NCBI RefSeq assembly: GCF_003994475.1
Contig: NZ_RZNY01000011.1
Location: 1-64,000, forward strand
Reading direction: 5' to 3'
Length of the DNA stretch: 64,000 nucleotides
From: Paenibacillus anaericanus
GTDB taxonomy: Bacteria; Bacillota; Bacilli; Paenibacillales; Paenibacillaceae
Shown here: in pieces, positions 1-8,962 of the stretch
How the letters are laid out: every line of letters starts with the position of its first letter
How positions within the stretch are numbered: the stretch's first letter is position 1
Position numbers and translations under genes: made by a program
Notes under the pieces: generated by a model
Databases searched by the model: none
Told to the model about the DNA's origin: nothing
Seen by the model: the letters and a program-made list of their open reading frames with translations, nothing else

Positions 1-47
1 TTTCTTAATTTTTGGACCTATGCTTTAACTTAATGACATTGACCATT

Positions 48-86
48 CGGTAGCCCTTTTGTTATTAAACTATCGTGTCCCGACTA
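48..86. repeat. Dispersed intergenic repeat, copy A
   Basis: This stretch matches 5787-5819 almost base for base (half-hairpin cggtagccct, then ttattaaactatcgtgtcc). Related copies lie at 41670-41785. It sits downstream of the minus-strand hydrolase gene. The hairpin arm is incomplete here because the left arm has diverged. It is probably a non-coding repeat used as a terminator-like intergenic element. Confidence 0.6.
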
Positions 87-162
87 CTGAAAGGCCGCAG
101 GACATGATTATGCTAACAGTAAAAACGGCAAACATGCTGTTTCTTTGTTATTGATGCACGAA

Positions 163-1077
163 TTACTTTTCATCCATATTTGCTTGTATAACGTCCATCC
201 AATTTGGATTATGCATCATTTCCGAAGAATCCCCATAAAATGCCTTCATGGCTTCCCGATCATCAAGCAGCTGATATCTCAACCAAGCCGTCAAGTAACC
301 TCTATGATTGCCGCCATTTCCTTCAATCGCTGTATGAGCTGCACCTTTTGCCATCCCCATCATAACAGGCGTGCTTGCGTTAGTACTATGCAAAGCTAAT
401 TGATTCGTTGATACCGGTGAGATTAGAAAATCTCGTGTACCGCCCATAATGAGGAAAGGAACGGTAATACGTGCTGTATCGTACACGTCTTCTGGATCAC
501 AATGCTTCAAATTTGGAAGAGCGATGGATACAACCGTCTTAATCAACGATCCACTTACATAGTTGGTATGAGCATTAATAACCCCAGTAGACCCTTGAGA
601 ATGTCCAGCTACACCAATATGTTCCATTTGTATTTTTTGATAAAATAAGCTGTTTGCTAGTTGGTTTTCATTTCTCAAATAATCAATAGCCTCCACAATT
701 TCTTTGCCTGTTCCTGTTGTCTTGCTATAGGAATCTATTACAATGAATCCCCAGCTAGTAAGATGAGTTAAGAGCTCATCATAACGATCTGGCGTGGCAT
801 CTGTTCCATTTCCCCAAGAAATAATAGGATAGGATTCGTCTCCTTGAAATGCTGGGTAGTATATTCTAAATAAAGCCTCTCCGCTTGTATTCTTAATTTC
901 TTCTACCTTTACTTGATAGCTTCCTTGCTGTGCATACCGCTGCTCAATGCTCCCTTCTGCAAGTTCTGGTACATTAGAATGAATGATTATTTGCATGAAA
1001 ATTGTTATTGGAACTGCAACGATAAGGACTAAAGCTGACAACCAAAAAATCCACTTTCGTTTTTTCAAAACCGACAT
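163..1077 (-). CDS. Membrane-anchored alpha/beta hydrolase
   Basis: A 304-residue protein with one N-terminal membrane segment (about residues 10-32) and an extracytoplasmic hydrolase domain. The nucleophile elbow GHSQGS puts the catalytic serine at residue 160. D216 (GGTRDF) and H248 or H258 (AAHTAIEGNGGNH) are the likely acid and base. The layout resembles the dienelactone-hydrolase/PET-hydrolase-like (chlorophyllase-like) group, probably an esterase. The substrate cannot be read from the sequence. The start has a modest AGAGG upstream. It is a single gene, separated from the next minus-strand gene by a terminator at 1290. Confidence 0.85.
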   Translation of the reverse strand: MSVLKKRKWIFWLSALVLIVAVPITIFMQIIIHSNVPELAEGSIEQRYAQQGSYQVKVEEIKNTSGEALFRIYYPAFQGDESYPIISWGNGTDATPDRYDELLTHLTSWGFIVIDSYSKTTGTGKEIVEAIDYLRNENQLANSLFYQKIQMEHIGVAGHSQGSTGVINAHTNYVSGSLIKTVVSIALPNLKHCDPEDVYDTARITVPFLIMGGTRDFLISPVSTNQLALHSTNASTPVMMGMAKGAAHTAIEGNGGNHRGYLTAWLRYQLLDDREAMKAFYGDSSEMMHNPNWMDVIQANMDEK

Positions 1078-1289
1078 ACACGTGACCTCTACGATAGTCT
1101 ATAGGTTTCTCTATCGTTTTCTCTTATAAAATATGAAACTAAAGGGATATACGTGAAAGATGTAGTTATGTTTCATTATACATGATGCTATATTGAAATC
1201 ATGTTTGGGTTCCTGGTAGTGTACGTTCATACCCGCCGATATGCTTTTTTCTAGCAGATTCAGCGGTTCCGAAAAATTTTACTTATAAC

Positions 1290-1316
1290 AAAAAAAGCCG
1301 CTATTTAAGCGACTTT
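1290..1316 (-). terminator. Rho-independent terminator after stalk-domain gene
   Basis: Stem 1294-1302 pairs with 1308-1316 (one G-U on the minus strand, 5-base loop) and is followed on the minus strand by a run of T. A near-copy terminates the kinase gene at 32115-32142. Apart from this hairpin, nothing recognisable lies between 1078 and 1367. Confidence 0.75.
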
Positions 1317-1367
1317 CAATGTTTATATGTTCTTGTCGTCTATATACTGTTTCGATTGCTCTACTCC

Positions 1368-2063
1368 TTACTTCATTTCAGCTACGCTAACAGCGACCTG
1401 TTCAATTTGACTGCTGCTTAGGGAACCGTCAGGGGAGCTGATCGTCACCGTCCGGTCGTTCAGTTGGAAACCCAGCAACGGCGTTTCGGAAGGCGTATAC
1501 CACTTCGCGCTAACACCGTTAGACAGCTTAACCTCCTTGGATATATACCCGGTGGAATAATCCCGTGGCGACACATTCACTGTCATATGCTTATAGATCA
1601 GATTGACTCCATCGCCCGTAGCTGCTGCTTTAACGTAATTGTCATTTTTGGCCATTTGCTGTGGAGCATAGGCCGTCTCAAAGGATTCAAACTTGGCGTA
1701 TGCCTCTTTAATGGCCTTGATCTGTGCTTCACTGTAATTGATGGTCGTCCATTCATTTGCACTGCTTTCGCCATCATGTTCCGTCTCCAGCCGAATCTGC
1801 TGGCTAGCTGCATCGAACTCTACATCAATACCAGCCAGGTTAGAAATGACCCGCACCGGCAAATACGTCGTATTCTGATAGGTGATCGGCACCAGCTTTT
1901 TGCCGTTACTGTCTGTCAAAGACTGATCCGCACCATTTACGATGAAGGTAATGCCGTGATTCAGATAAGCATTGATCTTCTCCAGTTTGCTTCCAGCATA
2001 CACGCCGGCGGCTCCCGATAAAGTCATTCCCAATACGATGGCGGTCAATAGTGTTTTTTTCAC
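1368..2063 (-). CDS. Stalk-domain (copper amine oxidase N-like) secreted protein
   Basis: I chose the GTG at 2063 (231 aa) because GGAGAG lies seven bases upstream; the longer reading frame has no such site. The protein has a signal peptide (KKTLLTAIVLG...VYAG). Residues about 35-85 form the domain seen in the copper amine oxidase N-terminus and Paenibacillaceae stalk-domain proteins: short residues VNGADQ, then LVPITYQNTTYLPVRVIS. The rest has no recognised fold. It is probably cell-wall or surface associated. It lies 28 bp downstream of the lipoprotein gene, so the two are likely co-transcribed and controlled by the adjacent two-component system. Confidence 0.8.
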   Translation of the reverse strand: MKKTLLTAIVLGMTLSGAAGVYAGSKLEKINAYLNHGITFIVNGADQSLTDSNGKKLVPITYQNTTYLPVRVISNLAGIDVEFDAASQQIRLETEHDGESSANEWTTINYSEAQIKAIKEAYAKFESFETAYAPQQMAKNDNYVKAAATGDGVNLIYKHMTVNVSPRDYSTGYISKEVKLSNGVSAKWYTPSETPLLGFQLNDRTVTISSPDGSLSSSQIEQVAVSVAEMK

Positions 2064-2091
2064 AACGAATCTCTCCTTTTTTTGAACCATA

Positions 2092-3264
2092 TCATTTTTT
2101 GAAATCCACAACATGCGTAACGATTAGCTTTTCTTTATCGTCCACGGTAATGCCCAACCTCGTGCCCGAAGGGTTCCAGCTCAGCGGGTATACCGGATAG
2201 TACGATAACCCTAGCGGTGATACCTTGCCGGAGATTGTATCAAAGATATAGATCCCATTCATGCCACCCTGATCCTCGGTATAAACCGCGAAGGCCAGCT
2301 TGGAGGAGTCGGGGGACCATGACTGATGGGACAGTAAATCGCCCTTGCCGATCAACAAACCTTGTACATGACCACCCGTATCGTAGATGAGTAGGCGCGA
2401 GTCTTCCTGCCCGCCGCTTCTTGAGGTGGAGACGGCAATCCGCTGACTGTTAGGCGACAGACTCAAAGTGGAGACATCCTTTGCGAGCAGAGTTGGCCGG
2501 GATTGTGTTGGGGTGAAGCTCTTCATACGACCCTTGGCATCGGTGTAATAAATCTTCCCGTTGCCCGCAGCAAATTCGGTGAAGTTCTCTACATCAGGAT
2601 CCTGAAGCTCAATCTTCTTCCGGGTACCATCCACAGATATGTTCCATATCTCGCCCCGGTCCTTCATCGAGCCGGCGGCAAGAACATAGAAGTCATTATT
2701 AATCCAGCTACCTACTTCCATATAATTGTCGAACACGACCTTATGCCGCTCCCCTGTAGCCATATTTTTGATCTCGTTCACGGCCTTATATTTGTCCTTC
2801 CAGGTCTGAATGAAGCTGTATTTCCCATCCGGCGATAGATAAGATTTGATGACTTCTCCCTGATCCGCTCCTGTCTGTTCCTCGGTGCTCAGCCGCTCAC
2901 CAGTTTCCAAATTAACTAGAAACCTATGGTAGCTAAATTGCGCTTCCTCCGTCGCGGTGGCCTGTTTCTCTACCGTGGTGACTTGGATCTCCAGTTCGTA
3001 GTCCGAGAACCATTTCTCGATATTAGCGCCATTCATCTGGTGTATGCGTTGCACGGCAATTCCCTGCTCAGCAGGCGGTTTTCTCTCTTTGACTACTGTC
3101 AGTTCACGTTTTCCTCCTGTCGCCTCAGAACCGGATTGGTCAGTTGTATCCGGCGTGCTACGCACCTGTTTACTACCTTCCTGTTCTGCATCACAGCCGA
3201 ATAAGATACCAGTAGATAGCAAGGCCATGGCAATTAGACCGGCGATGTATTTCCCTTTGTTCAT
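2092..3264 (-). CDS. Lipoprotein with WD40/TolB-like propeller repeats
   Basis: The start at 3264 (390 aa) follows GGAGG by five bases. The signal peptide ends in a lipobox, LLSTGILFGC, so the mature protein should be lipid-anchored outside the cell. The C-terminal half carries repeats of the TolB/WD40-like type (LSPNSQRIAVS, WSPDSSKLAFA, WNPSGTRLGIT), each followed by an IYxFDT-like strand, indicating a beta-propeller. The middle also shows LSPDGKYSFI. It may be an extracellular sensor partner or envelope protein. It is preceded by direct repeats typical of an OmpR-family binding site and by the kinase and regulator genes. Confidence 0.8.
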   Translation of the reverse strand: MNKGKYIAGLIAMALLSTGILFGCDAEQEGSKQVRSTPDTTDQSGSEATGGKRELTVVKERKPPAEQGIAVQRIHQMNGANIEKWFSDYELEIQVTTVEKQATATEEAQFSYHRFLVNLETGERLSTEEQTGADQGEVIKSYLSPDGKYSFIQTWKDKYKAVNEIKNMATGERHKVVFDNYMEVGSWINNDFYVLAAGSMKDRGEIWNISVDGTRKKIELQDPDVENFTEFAAGNGKIYYTDAKGRMKSFTPTQSRPTLLAKDVSTLSLSPNSQRIAVSTSRSGGQEDSRLLIYDTGGHVQGLLIGKGDLLSHQSWSPDSSKLAFAVYTEDQGGMNGIYIFDTISGKVSPLGLSYYPVYPLSWNPSGTRLGITVDDKEKLIVTHVVDFKK

Positions 3265-3332
3265 CAGGACCTCCTGCTCACAAAAATTATTCTGACCCGG
3301 GCCGCGGTTGTTCAAAGCTTCCCATGGCCTTT

Positions 3333-3385
3333 ATTATAGAGAGACAATATTGCATAAGCATATCCGGCTTGTAACGAACTTGTAA
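3333..3385 (-). promoter_or_regulatory. Promoter with OmpR-type direct repeats upstream of the lipoprotein gene
   Basis: On the minus strand two TTACAAG heptamers (plus-strand CTTGTAA at 3368-3374 and 3379-3385) are exactly 11 bp apart. They are followed by a -10-like TATAAT (plus ATTATA at 3333-3338) with only a weak -35. An 11-bp direct repeat overlapping or just upstream of a poor -35 is how OmpR/PhoB-class regulators commonly activate. I infer that the regulator encoded at 4972-5658 acts here. Confidence 0.55.
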
Positions 3386-3424
3386 ACAACTCAGAAAGTC
3401 GGCATTGTCTTAATCGCGGCGAAA

Positions 3425-3451
3425 AGCCCGGATGATCACTCATTCCGGGCT
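3425..3451 (-). terminator. Hairpin overlapping the 3' end of the kinase gene
   Basis: Eight-base perfect stem AGCCCGGA/TCCGGGCT with an 11-base loop. The kinase stop codon lies in the loop and a short T run follows on the minus strand. It probably separates the kinase transcript from the lipoprotein transcript, at least partly. Confidence 0.55.
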
Positions 3452-4971
3452 ATATCATTTGGTTTATATGTTGTCCATTCCGTATTAAAGGCATGTAGTA
3501 GTAGCTCCACCCTGAGACGTGACCCGTCAGGTCCTGTCTCTACAAGCTGTACAGTTCCGCCTTGCTTCTTGATCAGATTGTGAACTAAGGCTAACCCAAG
3601 TCCAGTTCCGCCGCTAGCTCTTGACCGGTCTCTACTGACCGTATAGAACGGATCGAAAATTCGGGATATGGCTTCCTTCGGGATACCGATTCCTGTATCG
3701 GCAACCTCTATGATCATCCGGAGTGCTCCGTCTGCTGACTCCGCGATGTAGTTCAGTAGGTGAACTTGCCCGCCTGGACGGTTATATTTGATCGCATTGT
3801 CCAGCAAATTGAGCATGATGTGCATCACGTTCTCAGGATCGGCCCACACTTCACCTTCAACAAGCGAAGTATGAATCGTAACCCTGCAGCTGTCCGCTTT
3901 CCCTTGCAGCCGGGCAACAGCTTCCTCCAGTAAGGGATATAGCGAAACCGCCTCCGCCTGTGTCTCAAACTCGTAAACGTCCATCGCTGACAATTGTAGT
4001 GCCTTCTCCACAAGACTGTACAGTCTCTGTGCCTCCGCATGGATGCGTCTTCCGGCATCGTCCAGCAAGGTAGGATCATCGCTGTACATCGTCAACAGGT
4101 CGGCGTAAGCAATAATCGAGGTTAACGGTGTCTTCAACTCATGGCTGATATTGCCGATGAACTGCTTTTGCTGCTGCTCCAATTCTCGTAGCCGCTCCAC
4201 CGTTTCAAGGAGCTTTTGCTTTTCTCCATACAGAGCACCGACAGACGTGGAAATGCTGATGCTCATCTCATAGATTCCTTGTGCAAGCTCGCCTAGCTCA
4301 TCCTTTCTGACTACCGAAGGAGCTGATAGATAATCGCCTTGACCAATTTGTAATGCCGCTCTGTTCAACCGGTCAATGACATTGACCTGCCGGAGGACAT
4401 ACAAGTAACCGATAAGGAAACCGACACCCAGCACGGTGGCACCGGCAAGAAGAAACAACTGGCGAATTCGGGCGTAAAAAGTATTTTGCTCGGCGAGCGA
4501 AGCATGAAACTGGACCGTGCCCAGCCGCTGCTCGGCATTGTACAGGGGAGCAAGGAACAACAGCTGATCCCCTTCGGTAATGTATGCCGACTGGCCCTGA
4601 GCCGTAAATTGCAGAGCATCCTGCACATCGGCACGAGGTTGAAACGGTAGCGAGGTGCCGGCAAATGAGCCATCCACCGTATACAGAGTTACTGCCATAG
4701 CGCTCAGTGCGCCCAAATCCACGGCCAGCCGTTGACCCGTCTGCATCATAAATTGATCCGACGGAATTCTACTTCCGGTCAAGTATTCCTCCCGCACGCG
4801 CAGATTGGCCGCTTCTGCCTGTCGGGTAAAAGATTGCTCCAGCATCGTCCGCTGGTTCTCCCGGATGCCACTCAGTACAAGCACGCTCAGGCAGGTTACG
4901 ATAAACACGAGCAGCAGGGCGAGTAACAACGACATTTTCCCCTTCAGGCCCAGCCGAAATTTGCCGCCCAT
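3436..4971 (-). CDS. Sensor histidine kinase (HAMP-HisKA-HATPase)
   Basis: A 511-residue membrane kinase. TM1 is about 13-34, an extracellular sensing region about 35-170, TM2 about 172-194, then HAMP (about 195-248). The HisKA box is FIGNISHELKTPLTS with phospho-accepting H277. The ATPase domain shows the N box (NLLDNAIKYN), G1 (VADTGIGIP), F box (FDPFYTVSRD) and G2 (GGTGLGLAL). Its ATG directly follows the stop of the response-regulator gene (TAGATG), so translation is coupled. The signal is unknown; the neighbours suggest an envelope stress or surface function. Confidence 0.93.
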   Translation of the reverse strand: MGGKFRLGLKGKMSLLLALLLVFIVTCLSVLVLSGIRENQRTMLEQSFTRQAEAANLRVREEYLTGSRIPSDQFMMQTGQRLAVDLGALSAMAVTLYTVDGSFAGTSLPFQPRADVQDALQFTAQGQSAYITEGDQLLFLAPLYNAEQRLGTVQFHASLAEQNTFYARIRQLFLLAGATVLGVGFLIGYLYVLRQVNVIDRLNRAALQIGQGDYLSAPSVVRKDELGELAQGIYEMSISISTSVGALYGEKQKLLETVERLRELEQQQKQFIGNISHELKTPLTSIIAYADLLTMYSDDPTLLDDAGRRIHAEAQRLYSLVEKALQLSAMDVYEFETQAEAVSLYPLLEEAVARLQGKADSCRVTIHTSLVEGEVWADPENVMHIMLNLLDNAIKYNRPGGQVHLLNYIAESADGALRMIIEVADTGIGIPKEAISRIFDPFYTVSRDRSRASGGTGLGLALVHNLIKKQGGTVQLVETGPDGSRLRVELLLHAFNTEWTTYKPNDIARNE

Positions 4972-5658
4972 CTATGGTGACCCCGTACTTTTATAACCAA
5001 TGCCGTAAACAGTTTGAATGAGTCCGTGGTGATTACCCAACTTTTTGCGCAGCCGCTGCACATGAATGTCCACCGTTCGGGTGCCACCCGTAAAACCCAT
5101 ATCCCACACTTTCTCCAGCAGAGCTTCCCGTGAATAGACCCGCCCCGGATTGCGCATCAGCAATACCATTAGATCAAATTCCTTCGGCGTTAAATCCAGC
5201 CGTTCGCCTTGAATATAAACCTCGCGGCTGAATAGCTCTGCGGACAATTCTCCCAGTCTCAGCACATCTTGCTGCTCCTGTTTCATTTGTTGGACATAAT
5301 CTCCCCGGCGTGATAGTGCCTTGACTCTGGCCAGCAGCTCCCGCATATCAAAGGGCTTGGTCATGTAATCGTCAGCGCCTAGCTCTAATCCTAACACTTT
5401 ATCGACAATATCGTCTTTGACAGTCAGTAACAGAATCGCTGGTCGCGGCCGACCATCCAGCTTGCGGCATACGTCATAACCGCTTAGACGCGGCATCATG
5501 ACATCGAGCACCATCACTGTGGGCTGAAACGTCTCCACCTTGTCCAGCGCTTCCTTGCCGTCCGCAGCCATCTCGACCTCATACCCTTCCCTACGTAGCG
5601 CATAAGCTACAGCCGCCCGGATGCTGCTCTCATCATCTACCACAAGTATTTTGATCAT
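4972..5658 (-). CDS. OmpR/PhoB-family response regulator
   Basis: The start at 5658 (228 aa) lies six bases after AAGGAG; the longer frame adds 20 residues unlike the family. The receiver domain has the acidic pair DDE near residue 8, phospho-acceptor D52 (VLDVMMP), the T/K pair (LLTVKDD, YMTKPFD), then a winged-helix DNA-binding domain (LTPKEFDLMVLLMRNPGRVYS, ending with TVYGIGYK). It is the first gene of the pair with the kinase and likely controls the lipoprotein/stalk promoter at 3333-3385. Confidence 0.93.
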   Translation of the reverse strand: MIKILVVDDESSIRAAVAYALRREGYEVEMAADGKEALDKVETFQPTVMVLDVMMPRLSGYDVCRKLDGRPRPAILLLTVKDDIVDKVLGLELGADDYMTKPFDMRELLARVKALSRRGDYVQQMKQEQQDVLRLGELSAELFSREVYIQGERLDLTPKEFDLMVLLMRNPGRVYSREALLEKVWDMGFTGGTRTVDIHVQRLRKKLGNHHGLIQTVYGIGYKSTGSP

Positions 5659-5767
5659 GAACATCTCCTTGCATGCTTTGTACCATGTATTATACCAAAC
5701 AAGAAGAAACGGTTGCACGACCCTTAATCTCCACGAACCAGACTTGAACCTGCCCGTTCATTAGTAT

Positions 5768-5828
5768 AAAAAAGGCTACCACTCGGTAGCCCTCTTGTTA
5801 TTAAACTATCGTGTCCAGTTAGTTAATA
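5768..5828. repeat. Dispersed intergenic repeat, copy B
   Basis: Hairpin GGCTACC/GGTAGCC with flanking A and T tracts, then ttgttattaaactatcgtgtcc and agttagtta. The right part is nearly identical to 52-80. It occupies the gap between the regulator and phosphotransferase genes and could terminate transcription in either direction. Confidence 0.65.
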
Positions 5829-5843
5829 ATTGCTCACTGTATA

Positions 5844-6650
5844 TTAATCTTGATATATAGTCCAATCGTCAAAATTCAAAGTCAAAAACTTAATTTCCTG
5901 CTCATAATGAGATAAATGACCTTCTTCAATCATTTTCACAAAAGCTTCCTCTCCATTAGCTGCGCCTTGAGAAAGCGTTGCACACAAAGCTTGAAGGCGC
6001 TCAATAACCCACTGCTTTAGATTATCCGGGGCTTCCATACCATAATTTTCGAAAAACAGAGCAATCCGACGCCGCCGATTTCCAGCATGTAGATCGGGAC
6101 TATAGGACACAGTCGCCGCATCGGGTGGAGCTGGCTCGAAACTGGCAAGCGGAACGGTTGTGTAAAGTGTATACGCGATATCCCAAATACGAGGGCCGGG
6201 ACTTGCCATGTCAAAATCGATGAGCGCCATTGGATACTGGTCTTTAAAGACAATATTATACGGCGCCGCGTCGTTATGACAAACGACTTCATTTATTGCT
6301 GGATCTGGATAAGCGTTTTTTGGTATTGCTTCGGAAGCAAACCCTCGTGTTGCATCGTGGAATTTCCTCTGTAATTTCGCTATTTCTATAAGCGAAGCAT
6401 CCGACCATATGTAAGGTGATATATCCGGATAATCATTTCCAGGAACCTCACCTGGGATAAAAGTAAACATTTCGCGCCCCTGTTCATCCTTGCCGAGAAA
6501 ACGCGGGGCGTTGCAGAACCCGCTTTTTTCCAAATGAAGCAAAAGATCATTTACATACGAATTGTTGGTAGCACTTCGGCGAATGGTATCGCCTACTCGC
6601 ACAACCTTGTTAACATTCCCGCCTGGTAGCACTTCTTCTATTTCACTCAT
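5844..6650 (-). CDS. Aminoglycoside-phosphotransferase-family kinase
   Basis: The ATG at 6650 follows GGAGGG by seven to eight bases, giving 268 aa; the longer frame has no ribosome binding site. The Brenner-type catalytic motif VCHNDAAPYNIVF (catalytic D, Mg-binding N) is followed by IDFDMASPG, as in APH/choline-kinase-like enzymes. The N-lobe is short. The family phosphorylates small hydroxyl compounds, including antibiotics, choline and sugars; the substrate cannot be told here. It is a stand-alone gene. Confidence 0.8.
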   Translation of the reverse strand: MSEIEEVLPGGNVNKVVRVGDTIRRSATNNSYVNDLLLHLEKSGFCNAPRFLGKDEQGREMFTFIPGEVPGNDYPDISPYIWSDASLIEIAKLQRKFHDATRGFASEAIPKNAYPDPAINEVVCHNDAAPYNIVFKDQYPMALIDFDMASPGPRIWDIAYTLYTTVPLASFEPAPPDAATVSYSPDLHAGNRRRRIALFFENYGMEAPDNLKQWVIERLQALCATLSQGAANGEEAFVKMIEEGHLSHYEQEIKFLTLNFDDWTIYQD

Positions 6651-6810
6651 AATACGTCCCTCCATTTCATAAAGGTATTTCTCACGATCCACCACCACGA
6701 TCGTTCCCTTTAAATATCATCCGTTCAATTAAACAAGCACTGCCCATTAGAAAATAAATGTACCATAAATTCACTATTGTTTGTTGAAGTTAACTGCCAG
6801 TTAGTTAAAC

Positions 6811-6833
6811 AAAAAAAGGTTGCCGAAGCAACC
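6811..6833 (-). terminator. Terminator after the CNNM/CorC-like gene
   Basis: On the minus strand GGTTGC-TTCG-GCAACC is followed by seven T residues. The stable TTCG tetraloop and T tract make it a textbook intrinsic terminator. The flanking aactgccagttagttaaac resembles the tail of the dispersed repeat at 5768-5828. Confidence 0.85.
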
Positions 6834-6882
6834 GCTATTCCACTATCGAGCTGCATAAAATGGCAGCCTCCTTTTATTTGTG

Positions 6883-8184
6883 TCAGTTTATATTTTTCGT
6901 TACACGTATTTTGCGGATTCGCTGTTTACCTACTTCCTCCACTCTAAACTGATAACCGTTGTACTCGAATTCTGATCGTTCCTGTTTTGTTGGAATACGG
7001 CCAAGTGTCCCGATGACAAAACCACTTAAAGTGTCGTAGTCATCTTCAGGAAAGTCAATTAATAAAATATTCTTCAATTCATCTAAGTGGAAAGTACCTG
7101 AGAACACATAGGTCCGTTCATCCACCTGCACATATTCAGCTTCATCTTCATCATGTTCATCAAAAATAAGTCCAACGATCTCTTCAATCAAATCTTCCAT
7201 GGTAACGATACCAGCAGTCCCCCCGTATTCATCTAGGACTACCGCCATATGTACCCTGTTTTGTTGAAGTTCCTCCAGAAGCTCATCTGCTTTTTTTGAT
7301 TCAATTACAAAATAAGGAGTCCGTATGACCGATTTGATATCCCATTCTTCTTGTTTGTTAGACACGATATATCTAATCAGATCCTTGGCGTGCAGAATCC
7401 CAATGATGTCATCGATCCCTTTTTCATATACAGGAAATCTAGTGTACTGCTCAGAAGCGACAAGATTGATGGCTTCAGCTCGCTGAATACCAGAATGAAT
7501 CGCAATCATATCTACACGGTGTGTCATCAAGTCAGAAGCTGTTTTATTATCAAAATCAAAAAGATTATGGATGATCATCCGTTCACTTTTCTGTATTGTA
7601 CCTCTCTCCAAGCCAGCATCAACCATCATACGGATCTCCTCTTCCGAGGCTTCTTCCTCTTCAGCATTTGGATCAACACCGAATAGTCGAACCGTTAGAT
7701 TAGTAGATGCAGTCAAAAACTTCACAAAAGGAGAAACAGCAATAGATAATACATTTAGCGGAATGGCTACGATCATCGCAATTGGTTCTGCCTTCTGCAT
7801 AGCCAGACGTTTGGGCACCAACTCGCCAAATACCAACGTAAAGTAAGACAATATTAGTGTAATCACGATTACGGACAAGGTGTCCAACAGATCAGGAGAA
7901 ATCGTTACACCCAGTGAGAGTAAATAATCCACCAACACGTTGGAAAAACTGTCTGCTGCAAAGGCACTGGCTAAAAACCCTGCTAAAGTGATCCCAATTT
8001 GAATAGTGGCCAAAAATCCACTTGGTTCGGACACTAATTTATCAATGATAATTGCTTTCCGATTACCCTGCTTCGCCATAATTCTTATCTTATTTTCATT
8101 AATTGAAATTAAAGCAATTTCGGATGCAGCAAAAAAAGCATTTACCAAGATGAGAACAATCAAAATGATGATATTAAACGCCAA
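6883..8184 (-). CDS. CNNM/CorC-family membrane protein (DUF21, CBS pair, CorC_HlyC)
   Basis: I chose the TTG at 8184 (433 aa), preceded by AGGAGG; the longer ATG frame runs through a tandem repeat and lacks a site. An N-terminal DUF21 region with about four membrane segments (1-190) contains AASEIALIS and VFGELVPKRLAMQ. Next come two CBS domains (about 205-325; MTHRVDMIAI, VVLDEYGGTAGIVTMEDL) and a C-terminal CorC_HlyC domain (FHLDELKNIL, VIGTLGRIP). Proteins of this family, often labelled hemolysin C or MpfA, export or regulate Mg2+. No neighbour adds to the prediction. Confidence 0.88.
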   Translation of the reverse strand: MAFNIIILIVLILVNAFFAASEIALISINENKIRIMAKQGNRKAIIIDKLVSEPSGFLATIQIGITLAGFLASAFAADSFSNVLVDYLLSLGVTISPDLLDTLSVIVITLILSYFTLVFGELVPKRLAMQKAEPIAMIVAIPLNVLSIAVSPFVKFLTASTNLTVRLFGVDPNAEEEEASEEEIRMMVDAGLERGTIQKSERMIIHNLFDFDNKTASDLMTHRVDMIAIHSGIQRAEAINLVASEQYTRFPVYEKGIDDIIGILHAKDLIRYIVSNKQEEWDIKSVIRTPYFVIESKKADELLEELQQNRVHMAVVLDEYGGTAGIVTMEDLIEEIVGLIFDEHDEDEAEYVQVDERTYVFSGTFHLDELKNILLIDFPEDDYDTLSGFVIGTLGRIPTKQERSEFEYNGYQFRVEEVGKQRIRKIRVTKNIN

Positions 8185-8199
8185 TATAAGTCTCCTCCT

Positions 8200-8232
8200 A
8201 AGATGACAACAAGATGACAACAAGATGACAAC
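8200..8232. repeat. Three tandem copies of an 11-bp unit in a 5' leader
   Basis: The unit aagatgacaac occurs three times in perfect tandem, starting about 16 bp upstream of the start codon of the membrane-protein gene and next to its ribosome binding site. On the transcript it reads as repeats of GTTGTCATCTT. Copy-number change would alter the leader length. The rest of the gap up to 8516 is AT-rich and holds no gene I can support. Confidence 0.85.
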
Positions 8233-8515
8233 AAATTCCACATAATTGTACATATTATGCACATTATTAATCTTCTCTAAATAATAATATAACTAATCAT
8301 TATAACTAATTTCAAATTAAAAGGTCATTTTTATAAAAGATGTCGATGAACATCTAAGCCCATTTGAAGAAAGCATTTGCGATATGAAATGAAGGATACT
8401 AATTCTGATTATGTAGCCACTATACCTGGTCTAAGTACACCAAATAAGAGAGCTGCCCCTAGCACGGATTCCATTAGGTATAGGTTCTATAGGTTCTTGT
8501 TCTCTTACAGTTACA

Positions 8516-8549
8516 AAAACCCACTGATTCATTTCTGATCAGTGGGTTT
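8516..8549 (-). terminator. Terminator after the small lipoprotein gene
   Basis: A 12-bp perfect stem (8517-8528 with 8538-8549), 9-base loop, followed by a T run on the minus strand. Confidence 0.85.
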
Positions 8550-8575
8550 AAACTTGATTTCCTCGGTTATTTTCT

Positions 8576-8962
8576 TTAACTTCGATCAAATTTAGCAGAT
8601 ACTATCGTTTTGTCCCAATCCACATATATGGTATATGAGCCAGGCTCTAAATTCGAAAACGTTTTTGTATCGGTGTACTCTTTTCCAGGCTCCAATTCGA
8701 TGTAGTCTTTAATTGGAACTCCGCCTTCTTCCGCGAGTTGGTCATTCATTAGCAGCTTATAACTCGCTCCTCCAATAACAGTAACTTTTTTATCGCTTTG
8801 ATTTTTAAAAGTATAAGTTATTGTTGTATCTGAGTCTATATTTACTACCTTAATGGAACCAACTAAATCAGGTAAAGACTCAGTTGTTGTCTTTGCACAT
8901 CCAGTAAAAATCGTAGCCATCACTAAAACTAACATTAAGAGGAAGGCACGTATTTTCGTCAT
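8576..8962 (-). CDS. Small lipoprotein with Ig-like/FixG-like fold
   Basis: A 128-residue protein. The signal peptide ends in the lipobox ATIFTGC (C22), so it is a predicted membrane-anchored lipoprotein. The mature part is all beta: TITYTFKNQSDKKVTVIGG, then LEPGKEYTDTKTF and LEPGSYTIYVDW. This is the pattern of a small immunoglobulin-like (BsuPI/FixG-like) domain found in secreted Bacillales proteins. Function unknown. It is monocistronic, with an AGGTGA-type site and its own terminator. Confidence 0.7.
   Translation of the reverse strand: MTKIRAFLLMLVLVMATIFTGCAKTTTESLPDLVGSIKVVNIDSDTTITYTFKNQSDKKVTVIGGASYKLLMNDQLAEEGGVPIKDYIELEPGKEYTDTKTFSNLEPGSYTIYVDWDKTIVSAKFDRS

Noticed and set aside
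1464-2021. 185-codon plus-strand frame opposite the stalk-domain gene
   Set aside because: It lacks a ribosome site and resembles no protein; the opposite strand has signal peptide, domain and site.
6699-6882. Possible small RNA in the gap beside the phosphotransferase gene
   Set aside because: The structure is fully explained by the terminator at 6811-6833 and a dispersed repeat tail.
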